Below, piece after piece: positions 7,771 through 16,841 of a stretch of DNA of 64,000 nt; the first letter of the stretch is position 1, and each line of letters begins with the position of its first letter. This stretch comes from VAZQ01 sp036557705 (GTDB lineage: Bacteria; Pseudomonadota; Alphaproteobacteria; Rhizobiales; Xanthobacteraceae). The notes under the pieces are model-generated. The model saw nothing but the letters and a program-made list of their open reading frames with translations, was not told the origin of the DNA and did not search any database. The translations under genes were made by a program, and so were the position numbers. The stretch is from positions 1-64,000 of the forward strand of contig DATBHB010000128.1 in the NCBI GenBank assembly GCA_036557705.1. The letters are read 5' to 3'.

Positions 7771-9468
7771 TCAAACTCGTTTGTTATCGAATACCGGCCG
7801 CTGGCCGGTCCCGTAGCGGCGAAGCGCGCCCTCCTCGCCAACGGCATTGGGCCGCTGGAAGATCCAGTTCTGCCAGGCGGTGAGCCGCGCGAAAATTTTC
7901 GATTCCATCGTCTCCGGCCCGCCGAAACGGAGATTGGCTTCGAGCCCGGTGAGCCCGTCGGGCGAGAAGCTCGCGCGCTCCTGCAGAAACAGGCGCAGCT
8001 CGTCCTCCCAATCGATGTCGTCGAGCGCGAAGGTGACGAGACCGAACGCCTCGGCAGTCTCGCCGTCCAGCATCTTGCCGCGTTCGGTCCTGGTGCGTTC
8101 GACTTCGGCTGGACTCGCGAGAAAACGGCTCGCCAGCCGCGACAGCCCATTCGCCATCGGATAGGCGCCGAAATTCACCTCGCTAAGGGCGATCGCCGCA
8201 GGCGGCCGGTTGTCGCCCTCGCGCTTTCCGATCAGCATATAGGAGCGGTCAGCGGCGAAGATGAGTTCGGCGAGCGTGCCGGCAAAACAGGAGCCGGACT
8301 CGACCAGCGCAACGAGCGAGCGCGAGGTGAGATCGATGCGCTTGAGCACGCGTTTCCAGAAGCCGCGGATCTCGCGAACGAGCCAGTGATCCGCATGGGC
8401 ATCGAGAAAATCCTCGTAGGCCAGCACCTTTCTCGGATCACCCGCCGACTTGAACACGATTGCAGCAATATCGAGCTCATTGAAACGGATATCGAGCACA
8501 GCATCGTCGAGTTCGCGCGCAATGCGCAGCGGCCAGAACTCGCAGCCCTGCGCCACCATCTCACCCGCCGATGACGGCGGCGCTGCATCCGGGCCGCGCA
8601 GCGTCACAATCGCAAGTCGCTCCGGGCGCTGAAACTCGATTGAGATCGCGCTGTAGGCTGCTGCAGCCTCGGAACGCTGACGCCTGAGCGGCTTGAGCGA
8701 AATTCCTTCAGTCTCGATATGTCGGGTCGATTTCGCCGCCAATGCCCGGGCGCGCTCGGCAAGCGCGGCTTCAAGCCGCGACGCCGGCACGATCTCATCG
8801 ACCAGGCCCCAGTCGAGCGCGCGCTTACCCTTGACGCCCTCCTCGGTCGTGCAGAAGACGTCGGCGCGATCGCGTCGTACCTTACGCTTGTCAGTGACAC
8901 GGGTGAGCCCGCCGGTGCCGGGCAGGACCGCGAGAAGCGGCAGTTCCGGAAGCGACACCGCCGCGGCGCCGTCATCGACCAGCATGATGTGATCGGCTGC
9001 AAGCGCGAGCTCATAACCGCCGCCCGCCGCGGTGCCGTTGATCACGCAAATCGTCTTGATGCCGGAAAAGGCGCTTGCATCCTCGATGCCGTTGCGGGTC
9101 TCGTTGGTGAACTTGCAGAAATTGACTTTGTGCGGATGGCTTGCGCCGGCAAGCATGCGGATATTGGCGCCGGCACAGAAAACGCGCGGCTTGGCGGAGC
9201 GGAGCAGGATCACTCTCACGGCAGGATGCTCGAACCGGACGCGCTCGAGTGCATCAGCCAATTCGATGTCGACGCCGAGATCGTAGGAATTGAGCTTGAG
9301 CTCGTAGCCCTCGAACAGCGCTGCCTTCTCATCGACGTCCATCAGGAGCGTCGCCGCCTCGCCTTCGACCCTGAGCTTCCAATGGCGATAGCGCGACGGC
9401 TCGGTCTGGAAATCGATCCGCGTCTGCCCGTTGCTCAGCCGGCGCTCGGCATGCGCCATTGCAGTCAT
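7771..9468 (-). CDS. boxC: 2,3-epoxybenzoyl-CoA dihydrolase BoxC
   Basis: BoxC opens the ring of 2,3-epoxybenzoyl-CoA hydrolytically, releasing formate and giving 3,4-dehydroadipyl-CoA semialdehyde. It is a double-length crotonase-fold protein. The N-terminal half carries the CoA-binding and oxyanion region KPRVFCAGANIRMLAG and GTAAGGGYELALAADH, and the C-terminal half repeats the fold in diverged form. I chose the ATG at 9468 (MTAMAHAERR, 565 residues) because a GAGG ribosome site lies 8 bases upstream. The frame remains open to 9516. Same-strand neighbours boxB and the benzoate-CoA ligase make the assignment firm. Confidence 0.95.
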   Translation of the reverse strand: MTAMAHAERRLSNGQTRIDFQTEPSRYRHWKLRVEGEAATLLMDVDEKAALFEGYELKLNSYDLGVDIELADALERVRFEHPAVRVILLRSAKPRVFCAGANIRMLAGASHPHKVNFCKFTNETRNGIEDASAFSGIKTICVINGTAAGGGYELALAADHIMLVDDGAAAVSLPELPLLAVLPGTGGLTRVTDKRKVRRDRADVFCTTEEGVKGKRALDWGLVDEIVPASRLEAALAERARALAAKSTRHIETEGISLKPLRRQRSEAAAAYSAISIEFQRPERLAIVTLRGPDAAPPSSAGEMVAQGCEFWPLRIARELDDAVLDIRFNELDIAAIVFKSAGDPRKVLAYEDFLDAHADHWLVREIRGFWKRVLKRIDLTSRSLVALVESGSCFAGTLAELIFAADRSYMLIGKREGDNRPPAAIALSEVNFGAYPMANGLSRLASRFLASPAEVERTRTERGKMLDGETAEAFGLVTFALDDIDWEDELRLFLQERASFSPDGLTGLEANLRFGGPETMESKIFARLTAWQNWIFQRPNAVGEEGALRRYGTGQRPVFDNKRV

Positions 9469-9522
9469 GTCACAGCCTCGGTTACCGGACGTATTCACGA
9501 GGCCGTAGGGCGTCAACGGAGC

Positions 9523-10287
9523 TCAGCGGCCGGGCTGCATTCCCCGCTCGGTATAGACCTTCGCGGCTTCCGGCCCGGAAAGATAGGCAAGGAGCGCCTT
9601 GGCGGCTTCCGGGTCCTTGGCTTGCGCGCCGATAAAACCGATCAGTTCGGTCCGCGGAGATATGTCCCGCGGCAGCGGGCCGACCAGTTCGACGCCGGGC
9701 TCGGTAATGATCTCGCTGATGAAGGTCAGCCCGTAATCGACTTCGCCCTTCGCGAGCATTTCCATCGCGCCGGCTCCGCCCTGGGCGACCTTGATCTTGG
9801 GTTTCATCGCCTCGGCGATCCCGAGCATTTGCAGGGTAGCGTTGAAGCTCACGCCGGCGGCAGCGCCGCGGGCTGCGTTCGGATAGGCGATCGCCTTGGC
9901 TCCGAGCAGCATGCGTTTGACTGCCTCGGCATTGGAAATGTCGGGCTTCGGCGCGCCGGCACGCACGGCGACCCCGACCGCGACGTTCGCAAGCGGCGTT
10001 TCGCTCGCCGTGACCACATGGCCGGACGCGACGACCTCGGCGACCGGAGGCTGCACGACCGGCACGTCGAAGGCTTCGCCCTTGATCACGCGCCCTTTGG
10101 TGCCGCCGCCCGAACCAAACGTGGCCTTGACGGTGTTGCCGGTCTTGCGCTCGAAACCCGGAATCATCTGGTTGATGGCGGCCCGGATGCCGCCCGGCGC
10201 AATCAGCGTGACCTCGGCGGCACTCGCGCAATTTGCGGCAACAACCAGAGCCGCGGCGGCGATTGAACAGATCAAAGGGTTTCTCAT
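9523..10287 (-). CDS. Periplasmic substrate-binding protein, ModA-like type II fold
   Basis: This 254-residue protein has a Sec signal peptide (cleavage after about residue 23, ANCASAA) and a periplasmic binding protein fold of the ModA/molybdate group. Visible features are GGIRAAINQMIPGFERKTGN near the start and SGGGTKGRVIKGEAFDV. A typical C-terminal LLAYLSGPEAAKVYTERGM closes the domain. No permease or ATPase lies next to it. Because it sits between boxC and the ligase gene, an aromatic acid or a related organic ligand is as plausible as an oxyanion. The ligand cannot be told from sequence. The ribosome site is ggagga, 6 bases before the ATG. Confidence 0.8.
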   Translation of the reverse strand: MRNPLICSIAAAALVVAANCASAAEVTLIAPGGIRAAINQMIPGFERKTGNTVKATFGSGGGTKGRVIKGEAFDVPVVQPPVAEVVASGHVVTASETPLANVAVGVAVRAGAPKPDISNAEAVKRMLLGAKAIAYPNAARGAAAGVSFNATLQMLGIAEAMKPKIKVAQGGAGAMEMLAKGEVDYGLTFISEIITEPGVELVGPLPRDISPRTELIGFIGAQAKDPEAAKALLAYLSGPEAAKVYTERGMQPGR

Positions 10288-10396
10288 GGAGTTCCTCCCG
10301 CTCGCCTGCCCGATTTACTGGAAAACCTGTTCAGGCCGGCGCGAAGGGATGGAATGTCGCATCCCTTCGCCCCCGGGGAAAGCCCTTGGAGTCCAT

Positions 10397-11377
10397 TTAG
10401 CGGAAGTCCGTTGCCCACAGCGCCTCGAGCCTGCCGACCGCCCCGGCGGGCAGCGGGCCATGATCGAGAGCCGCAAGAGCCTCGTCGAGATGCGTGAGCG
10501 CGCTGATGCCGATTACCCGCGTAGAGAGGTCGCGGTTGCCGAGCACGAACCGCAGCGCTGTCTGCGCCGCAGTACCATAGGCATGGCCGAGCGTCGTTCG
10601 TACCGCCGCAGCGCGGCGCATCTCGCTGTCCACATCGGTGCCCGACGTAAATACACTCAGCTGCTCCGGCCGGCTGGCGCTTGCCAGCGGCCCTCCGGCC
10701 CAGATGCGGATGGCGAGAATCCCCATATGCTGACGAAAACACGCGGCGATGATCCGCGAGAAATTCTGCGCCTTCCATGCCGGCGGCGGCCGTGACCACG
10801 CGGCGCTCGGATTGATGACGTTGTAATAAACCTGCGCGCAATCGAAGCGGCCGCTTGCGATGACTTGCAGGCACGCTGCAGTATCACCCGCGGCAGTCAT
10901 TCCAATCGCGCGGCAAAGCCCCTGCTCCTTGAGTCGGTCGAGAATGTCGGCGATTCCGCCGGTGCGGAGCACTTGCTCGGGGGTTACGGAGGGCCGCTCG
11001 CCCACCGCCGCGCCGATCTGGTTATGAAGCTGAAACAAGGCGACGCGATCCATGCGCAGCCGCTTGAGGCTTGCTTCCAGGCTGCGCTCGATCGCACCGC
11101 GCAAGTCATCGCGGTCCTTTGCTTCGATGCGGACCTTGGTCGAGACCTGGGGTTGCGGGCTGATCGCAGAGAGATGGCGCCCGATGGTTTCCTCCGAGGC
11201 GCCGTCGCCGTAGAGCGGCGCCGTGTCGATCCAGTTGATCCCGGCCGCAACCGCACGCATCAGCGCGCTGATCCGCGTCAGCTCGTCGGCCTTGATCAGA
11301 ATCCCGCCGGTGATCCCGCCGCCCAAGGCGAGCTCGGAGATTTCCAGCCCGGTTCGGCCGAGAGTATTTTTTCGCAT
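10397..11377 (-). CDS. Aldo/keto reductase
   Basis: This 326-residue protein is of the aldo/keto reductase superfamily, which reduces carbonyls with NADPH. The catalytic tetrad is visible: Asp and Tyr in WIDTAPLYGDGASEETIG, Lys in VSTKVRI and His in FQLHNQIG. The C-terminal nucleotide-binding stretch (LRFVLGNRDLSTRVIG) is present. It lies 15 bases after the benzoate-CoA ligase stop on the same strand. It may therefore act on an aldehyde intermediate of the pathway, for example the semialdehyde produced by BoxC, although that step is normally an oxidation by BoxD. Specific substrate unknown. Confidence 0.85.
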   Translation of the reverse strand: MRKNTLGRTGLEISELALGGGITGGILIKADELTRISALMRAVAAGINWIDTAPLYGDGASEETIGRHLSAISPQPQVSTKVRIEAKDRDDLRGAIERSLEASLKRLRMDRVALFQLHNQIGAAVGERPSVTPEQVLRTGGIADILDRLKEQGLCRAIGMTAAGDTAACLQVIASGRFDCAQVYYNVINPSAAWSRPPPAWKAQNFSRIIAACFRQHMGILAIRIWAGGPLASASRPEQLSVFTSGTDVDSEMRRAAAVRTTLGHAYGTAAQTALRFVLGNRDLSTRVIGISALTHLDEALAALDHGPLPAGAVGRLEALWATDFR

Positions 11378-11392
11378 CTGTCGCCGATCAAA

Positions 11393-12988
11393 TCATCTGG
11401 ATTTGAATTCTGCCCGCAGCCTGAAGCGCTGAATTTTGCCGGTTGCGGTCTTCGGCAGCTCCGACCGGAATTCGATCCAGCGTGGATATTTGTAGGGCGC
11501 GAGCTTGTCCTTGCAATGCTCCTGCAATGCCCGGGCGAGCGCCTCGCACGCTTTCTCCGGCGATTTGAGCACGACGAATGCCTTGGGTTTGATGAGTTGT
11601 TCCTCATCCGGCCATGCCACCACGGCGGCTTCGAGAACGTCGGCGTGGCTTTGAAGCGCCCCTTCCACTTCGAACGGGGAAACGTACATGCCGCTGACCT
11701 TGAGCATGTCGTCGTAGCGGCCGCAGTATACGTAGTAACCCTGCTCGTCCTTCACATATTTATCGCCGGAGCGCGTCCATTCGCCGAGGAAGGTGGCGCG
11801 CGACCGCTCGCGATTATTCCAGTACATGATCGCGCTGGTGGGACCGCGCACCTGCAATTCCCCCATCAGCCCCTTCGTCGCGATCACGTTGCCGTCGTCA
11901 TCGACGATACGAACGTCGTAGCCCGGCACTGGCTTCCCCGTGGTGCCATAGCGTACGTCGCCCGGCCGGTTGCTCAGGAAAATGTGCAGCATCTCGGTCG
12001 AGCCGAGGCCGTCAAGAATGTCTACGTCGTAGCGCGCAAGCCAGCGGCGTCCGACCTCGGGCGGCAAAGCTTCTCCGGCGGACACGCAACGCCGCAGGCT
12101 CAGTTCCTTGCGGCCCGGCGCCGCCGGACTTGCCAGGAACGCGGCATAGAAGGTGGGCACCCCGAACAAGACCGTGACTTTGTATTCGCGCAGGATGAGT
12201 GCGACGCCTTCGGGGGTCGGCCGATCCGGCAGCAGCACCGTCGTGGCGCCCGCCGACAGCGGAAAGGTCATGGCGTTGCCGAGGCCATAGGCGAAAAACA
12301 GCTTGGCAACCGAATAGACCACGTCGCTCTCAGTCAGTTCAAGGATCGGACGCGCGTAAAGCTCATCGGTCAATCTCAGATCGGCGTGGACGTGCACGGC
12401 CGCCTTCGGCTTGCCGGTCGAGCCCGATGTGTACAGCCAGAACGCGATATCGTCGCGGGTGGTCGGCGGCGGCCGGTAGAAGCCTGTTGCGGACGTGCCG
12501 GCAAGAAGGTCTTCGAGGCGCTGATGGCCGTGCGCAATCTCGCCCGATACGACGACGCGCAGCCCTTCGGTCGCGCCGGCGAGATTTTGGAATTTCGGAT
12601 AAAGCTCCTGCGAAACGACGAGAAGGCGAGCGCGGCTGTCAGCCAGCATGAAACGATATTCGTCTTCGGTCAGCAGCGTATTGACCGGGACGGCGATCCG
12701 GCCTCCGTGAAGCGTGCCGAGAAAGGCGGTCGGCCAGTCGATGCCGTCGAGCAGGCACATGAGTACGCGCTCTTCCGGACGCACCTGGAAGGATTCCAGG
12801 AGCCGACTGAACTGCTCGGCACGGGAGCGCAGCTGCCCATAGGTCCAGCTGCCGCGCTGATCGATATAGGCGACGCGGTCGAGCCAGGCGTTACTTTGGA
12901 ATCGGCCAAAGAGGTCGTTCGCGAAATTGTACTCGCGCGAAATCGCATCGGCGGCCGCCGGCGGACCCTTCGACCAAGTTCCCCTCAT
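11393..12988 (-). CDS. Benzoate-CoA ligase family protein
   Basis: This ANL-superfamily enzyme activates benzoate or a related aromatic acid to its CoA thioester with ATP. The AMP-binding motif LYTSGSTGKPKA lies at about 185-196. It is followed by the adenylate region LDGLGSTEMLHIFLSN and the C-terminal catalytic PKTATGKIQRF with the essential Lys. The length, 531 residues from the ATG at 12988, is normal. I prefer this start over 13006 because ggagaag lies just upstream of it. As the first gene of the minus-strand group ahead of the reductase, binding protein, boxC and boxB, it supplies the benzoyl-CoA substrate. 4-Hydroxybenzoate or other aromatic acids cannot be excluded. Confidence 0.9.
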   Translation of the reverse strand: MRGTWSKGPPAAADAISREYNFANDLFGRFQSNAWLDRVAYIDQRGSWTYGQLRSRAEQFSRLLESFQVRPEERVLMCLLDGIDWPTAFLGTLHGGRIAVPVNTLLTEDEYRFMLADSRARLLVVSQELYPKFQNLAGATEGLRVVVSGEIAHGHQRLEDLLAGTSATGFYRPPPTTRDDIAFWLYTSGSTGKPKAAVHVHADLRLTDELYARPILELTESDVVYSVAKLFFAYGLGNAMTFPLSAGATTVLLPDRPTPEGVALILREYKVTVLFGVPTFYAAFLASPAAPGRKELSLRRCVSAGEALPPEVGRRWLARYDVDILDGLGSTEMLHIFLSNRPGDVRYGTTGKPVPGYDVRIVDDDGNVIATKGLMGELQVRGPTSAIMYWNNRERSRATFLGEWTRSGDKYVKDEQGYYVYCGRYDDMLKVSGMYVSPFEVEGALQSHADVLEAAVVAWPDEEQLIKPKAFVVLKSPEKACEALARALQEHCKDKLAPYKYPRWIEFRSELPKTATGKIQRFRLRAEFKSR

Positions 12989-13144
12989 GGCGCCTTCTCC
13001 GGGCAATGCCGGCTTATTACCGGCATTATGAGGCTCCCCGAAAACCGCCGCAACGTTTCGGCGGCTCCCGCTCGAAGGGCTCGCGAGCTACAATCCGGCA
13101 GAGCGCCTGCGCGCGCAGGCCAAACCGAACCAACGGAGAGACCC

Positions 13145-14437
13145 ATGGAAGAGAGCGTCCGCAAGGTTACGGCCGAGGACATCAATCCCCGCTTCAACTG
13201 GGGGCGTGCGCTTCCGGCGCTCGGCATCATGGGCGTCGATTTCGAGGAGCGCGTCGATTACCGGCGCCTCCACCGCTATCGCCTCTCCCGCGCCCGGATG
13301 GCGCTTGAGAAATCCGAGCTTGGAGCGCTACTCGTTTTCGACGTCAACAACATCCGCTACCTCACCTCGACCAAGATCGGCGAATGGGAGCGCGACAAGC
13401 TCTCGCGCTGGGCGCTGCTTACGCGCAGCGGCGATCCGATCCTGTGGGATTTCGGCTCGGCAGCCGTACATCACAAGCTCTACACGCCCTGGCTCAAACC
13501 GGAGAACTGCAAGGCCGGACTCATCGGTCTGCGCGGGACCGTCAATCCGGCATTCGGGCTGATGAAACGTCACGCCGAGGAGATCGCCTCGCTCATCCGG
13601 GAAGCAGGAGTCGCCGACATGCCGGTCGGCGTCGACATCATCGAACCGCCGATGCTGTTCGAGTTGGAACGCGCCGGCCTTACCATTCGCGACGGCCAGC
13701 AGGTGATGCTGGAGGCCCGCGAGATCAAATCGGCCGACGAGATCGCGCTCCTCAACCGCGCCGCCGCGATGGTCGACGGTGCCTATCAGCTGATCAACGA
13801 AGAACTCAAACCCGGCGTACGCGAGAACGATATCGTGGCTGAAGTGAACAGGTTTCTTTATCACCACGGCAGCGACGACGTCGAAGCGATCAATGCGATT
13901 TCCGGCGAGCGCTGCAATCCGCATCCGCACAATTTCACCGATCGCCTGATTCGCCCCGGCGATCAGGCGTTCTTCGATATTCTGCAAAGCTTCATGGGGT
14001 ACCGCACCTGCTACTATCGGACCTTCAATGCGGGGCGCGCGACCCCGGCTCAGCACGATGCCTACAAGAAGGCGCGCGAGTGGCTCGATGCCTCGATCGA
14101 TCTGATCAAGCCGGGCGTCACCACGGATCGGGTCTGCTCAGTCTGGCCGAAGGCGCCGGAATTCGGTTTCGCGGACGAGATGGCGGCCTTTGGCCTGCAA
14201 TTCGGCCACGGGCTTGGTCTTGCGCTCCATGAACGGCCCATCATCTCGCGCGTCGTCTCGGTCGATCACCCGACCGAGATCAAGGAAGGCATGGTGTTCG
14301 CGCTCGAAACTTACTGTCCCGCGGCCGACGGCTATTCCGCCGCCCGTATCGAGGAAGAGGTCGTCGTAACAGACAAGGGCTGCCGGGTGATCACCCTGTT
14401 CCCGGCCGAGGAACTGCCGATCGCAAACAGGTATTGA
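13145..14437 (+). CDS. M24-family metallopeptidase homologue with an altered metal site
   Basis: This 430-residue pita-bread protein belongs to the M24 (Xaa-Pro aminopeptidase/creatinase/DddP-like) superfamily. The N-terminal creatinase-like domain spans about 35-190. The C-terminal domain has Asp278 (AFFDIL), His355 (GHGLG), Glu388 (ALETY) and Glu403/404 (ARIEEEV), which match metal ligands. The second metal Asp, expected in the GxxxDxxRT segment, is Cys289 in GYRTCYYRT. The enzyme may therefore bind a single metal, use a different one, or be a lyase or hydrolase rather than a peptidase. The start is set by gagag before ATG 13145. The gene is divergent from the benzoate-CoA ligase, 156 bases away, so a shared control region is likely. 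Confidence 0.85.
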   Translation: MEESVRKVTAEDINPRFNWGRALPALGIMGVDFEERVDYRRLHRYRLSRARMALEKSELGALLVFDVNNIRYLTSTKIGEWERDKLSRWALLTRSGDPILWDFGSAAVHHKLYTPWLKPENCKAGLIGLRGTVNPAFGLMKRHAEEIASLIREAGVADMPVGVDIIEPPMLFELERAGLTIRDGQQVMLEAREIKSADEIALLNRAAAMVDGAYQLINEELKPGVRENDIVAEVNRFLYHHGSDDVEAINAISGERCNPHPHNFTDRLIRPGDQAFFDILQSFMGYRTCYYRTFNAGRATPAQHDAYKKAREWLDASIDLIKPGVTTDRVCSVWPKAPEFGFADEMAAFGLQFGHGLGLALHERPIISRVVSVDHPTEIKEGMVFALETYCPAADGYSAARIEEEVVVTDKGCRVITLFPAEELPIANRY

Positions 14438-14560
14438 GGTTCTATCGGCAGAGATCGAAGACGACTTGTTATGGTTTTGGATCGGCTCCCACGCCACCTA
14501 CGACGCGGTTATCAGATAGGCGCATTCCGAGCCGCTCCGCATCATCGGCGCCCCGGACGA

Positions 14561-15511
14561 TCAACCATTGCGCTGCTCGTTGCGCAGCACCAGGCACGCG
14601 CCTCCGGCGCGGCGGATGCGGCCGCAGAGGCCATCGGCCTCGGGCCGCGTCTCGGCACCGATGCGCACCTGATAGAACGGATGCGTGCCGCGCGAGCGCA
14701 GCACGGTCGAGAGAATGCTCGGGTCGTGACCTTCAAGCACAGAGCCCAATCCCTTGATCGCATGGGCATAGGCGGAAAGCGCGAGGTCCTTGGAGAACCC
14801 TGCGGCAAGCTGCACGCCCCACGGCTTCACGGCCGCGAGCGTCACGCGTTGTTCCAGTTCGTGCACGAACGGGTTGGGCGCGCTCTTGACCAGTGCGATC
14901 AGCTCGGCGCAGCCGCGTGCCTCACGCGGCGCCGGGACGAGCCGCTGGTTTCGCGCCGCCGCCCACTCGTCAACGGTTCGGCCGGTGATGGCAAGCACAT
15001 AGCTGCGCGTTTCCTGCGGCATCGTCCCGCTGCCCGCAAGCCAGTCGCGGACCCGGTTGGGGCCGGCGTTATAGGCCGCGGCAGCAAGGCCGAGATTGCC
15101 GAACTGCTGTGACAATTCGTGGAGGAATTCCGCCGATTTCGGCAGCGCCTGCACCGGGTCGAAGGGATCGAGCAGGCGGCGTTCCGCCGCCGTGCCCGGC
15201 ATGAACTGGGCGATACCCTTGGCGCGTGCGCCGCTGCGCGTTGGCGGCCCGACGGCATCGGAGCGGAACCGGCTCTCCTGCCAGATTACGCGAGCGAAGA
15301 ATTCGTAAGGCAGATCGTTGGCGCGCGCCGCCGATTCGATCAGCAGGCAGAGCGAATTTTCGGAGGCCGAGACCGGGCCTTTTGCCGCGACCGCTGGCGG
15401 TTGCGTCGGCGCGCTGGGCGGCGCATCCGCCGGTTCGGCAAGCGCACGCCCAAGGCCGAGCGCAACGGCAACCAGTGCCAGAGCGAGCCTAGGGGCAGAC
15501 CTTGGGCTCAT
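14561..15511 (-). CDS. Lytic transglycosylase with SPOR domain
   Basis: This 316-residue exported protein has a signal peptide (about 1-25) and a low-complexity Pro/Ala linker. Its SLT-type lysozyme-like domain carries VIWQESRFRSDAVG (catalytic Glu), KGIAQFMPGTA and LGLAAAAYNAGPNRV. The C-terminal 60 residues (HPFYQVRIGAETRPEADGLCGRIRRA) look like a SPOR peptidoglycan-binding domain. It should cleave glycan strands to 1,6-anhydromuropeptides in the periplasm. The ATG overlaps the stop of the DUF763 gene by 4 bases, so the two are translationally coupled. Confidence 0.9.
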   Translation of the reverse strand: MSPRSAPRLALALVAVALGLGRALAEPADAPPSAPTQPPAVAAKGPVSASENSLCLLIESAARANDLPYEFFARVIWQESRFRSDAVGPPTRSGARAKGIAQFMPGTAAERRLLDPFDPVQALPKSAEFLHELSQQFGNLGLAAAAYNAGPNRVRDWLAGSGTMPQETRSYVLAITGRTVDEWAAARNQRLVPAPREARGCAELIALVKSAPNPFVHELEQRVTLAAVKPWGVQLAAGFSKDLALSAYAHAIKGLGSVLEGHDPSILSTVLRSRGTHPFYQVRIGAETRPEADGLCGRIRRAGGACLVLRNEQRNG

Positions 15512-16785
15512 GCGCGCTCACGGTGCCGCAAAACCCGGCGCTCCGCGGTCCCCGGCGGCGGCTCCCAGCCGAAAACCGAGCGACCGCCATAGTCGTGGGA
15601 TCGGCGCCTCTCTTCCAGGATTGTCGCCTCGACGGAAGCACCTGCCGCGCGGCGCTCCAGGATGCGAGCCTGCTCGTCCAACCGCTGCAACGCTCCCAAC
15701 TCGTCGTCGCGCCCGAGTTTCGCCCGCCGTACCGCGGATTTCAGAACGCTGATCGTCTCGTCATAGACATTGAGCGGCACCGGAAACGGATGCCGATCCT
15801 TGCCGCCATGCGCGAAGGAGAACCGGGCCGGATCGCTGAACCGGCACGGCGCGCCGTGGAGGACTTCCGCAACCATCGCCAGCGCGCGGACGGTGCGCGC
15901 ACCGACGCCGGGCGTGAGCAGCAGGTCAGGAAAATCGGCCGGCCCGCGCTCCGCGGCGGCGGCGAGATTCGCCTGCAGCCGCCGGGCGACGACATCGCCG
16001 GCGCGAACGTCGTGGTGCGCCGGCATGATCAGATGTGGCAGCAGCGGTTGCGGCGCCGCGCTCGCAGTCCGTTCCGGATTCGCGAGCTTCGACGCTTCGG
16101 CTGCGATCCGGTCGGGACCGAGCGAAGACAGAAGCTCAAGCTGCGCGCAGCGCGATTTCCTCGCGCGATGGTCGGCGAGATTGACGATCTCGCCCTGGCT
16201 CTCGCCGTCGATGGCGGCGTGGGGATCGTCGAGGAAGCTCGTGAGCCCTTCCGAGAGCCAGTGATAGCGTCGTGCCTGCCGGCGCTCGCCGTTCATGCCC
16301 TGCTGGATCACCGCCCAATGGCCCTCGTCGGTGACGACGAAACCATGCAGGTAGAGATCGAAGCCGTCCTGCACGGCGGCGCTGTCGACCTTGGCCACAA
16401 GGCGACTTGCCCGTGCAAGCTTACCGCCGTCGAACCCTGCCCGCTCGCCGATCGCGATCAGCTCCTGCGGTGTCTGGCGGGAATGTTTGCCGCGGCCGCC
16501 GCAGACATGGATGCCGAGTTCGTTGCCGAGCGGCGCAAGACCGCGCTTGAGCGCGCCAATCACGCTCGTCGTGATCCCGGAGGAATGCCAGTCCATTCCC
16601 ATGACGGCGCCGAACGATTGAAACCAAAACGGATTGGCGAGCCGCCGCAGCAGTTCGTCGCGCCCGTAATGGTGCACGATGGCCTCGCTCATCACCGCGC
16701 CAAGCCGAGTCATGCGGTCGGCAAGCCACCGCGGCACGTGTCCGCCATGAAGCGGCAAATCAGCGCTGCCCGATCTGTGAGCCAT
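15508..16785 (-). CDS. DUF763 domain-containing protein
   Basis: This 425-residue protein begins MAHRSGSADLPLHGG and matches the DUF763 family, whose members typically start with a similar LPLHGGxxPxWL motif. Further family-like stretches are GITTSVIGALKRGL, VCGGRGKHSRQTP and YLHGFVVTDEGHWAVIQQGM. LLTPGVGARTVRALA resembles a helix-hairpin-helix DNA-binding element. The function is not established; helix-hairpin-helix content suggests nucleic acid contact. The frame is open further upstream, but that part overlaps the Rieske gene and a repeat, so I place the start at 16785. It is coupled to the lytic transglycosylase gene. Confidence 0.85.
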   Translation of the reverse strand: MAHRSGSADLPLHGGHVPRWLADRMTRLGAVMSEAIVHHYGRDELLRRLANPFWFQSFGAVMGMDWHSSGITTSVIGALKRGLAPLGNELGIHVCGGRGKHSRQTPQELIAIGERAGFDGGKLARASRLVAKVDSAAVQDGFDLYLHGFVVTDEGHWAVIQQGMNGERRQARRYHWLSEGLTSFLDDPHAAIDGESQGEIVNLADHRARKSRCAQLELLSSLGPDRIAAEASKLANPERTASAAPQPLLPHLIMPAHHDVRAGDVVARRLQANLAAAAERGPADFPDLLLTPGVGARTVRALAMVAEVLHGAPCRFSDPARFSFAHGGKDRHPFPVPLNVYDETISVLKSAVRRAKLGRDDELGALQRLDEQARILERRAAGASVEATILEERRRSHDYGGRSVFGWEPPPGTAERRVLRHRERA

Positions 16786-16812
16786 CGGCCTCTCTATTTC
16801 GTCCCATCGCTT

Positions 16813-16841
16813 GTAGGGGCGGGTTTGAAACCCGCCCCTAC
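16813..16841. repeat. Perfect 29-bp palindrome, family 'gtaggggcgggttt'
   Basis: The stretch is a perfect inverted repeat: gtaggggcgggttt, then g, then aaacccgcccctac. It overlaps the stop codon of the Rieske gene and so could also fold as a transcription terminator. Related copies are at 34598-34621 and 34765-34789. Confidence 0.85.

Noticed and set aside
10865..13144. Very long plus-strand open frame running into the M24 gene
   Set aside because: It is antisense to the aldo/keto reductase and benzoate-CoA ligase genes; the protein only becomes family-like from ATG 13145, which has a ribosome site.
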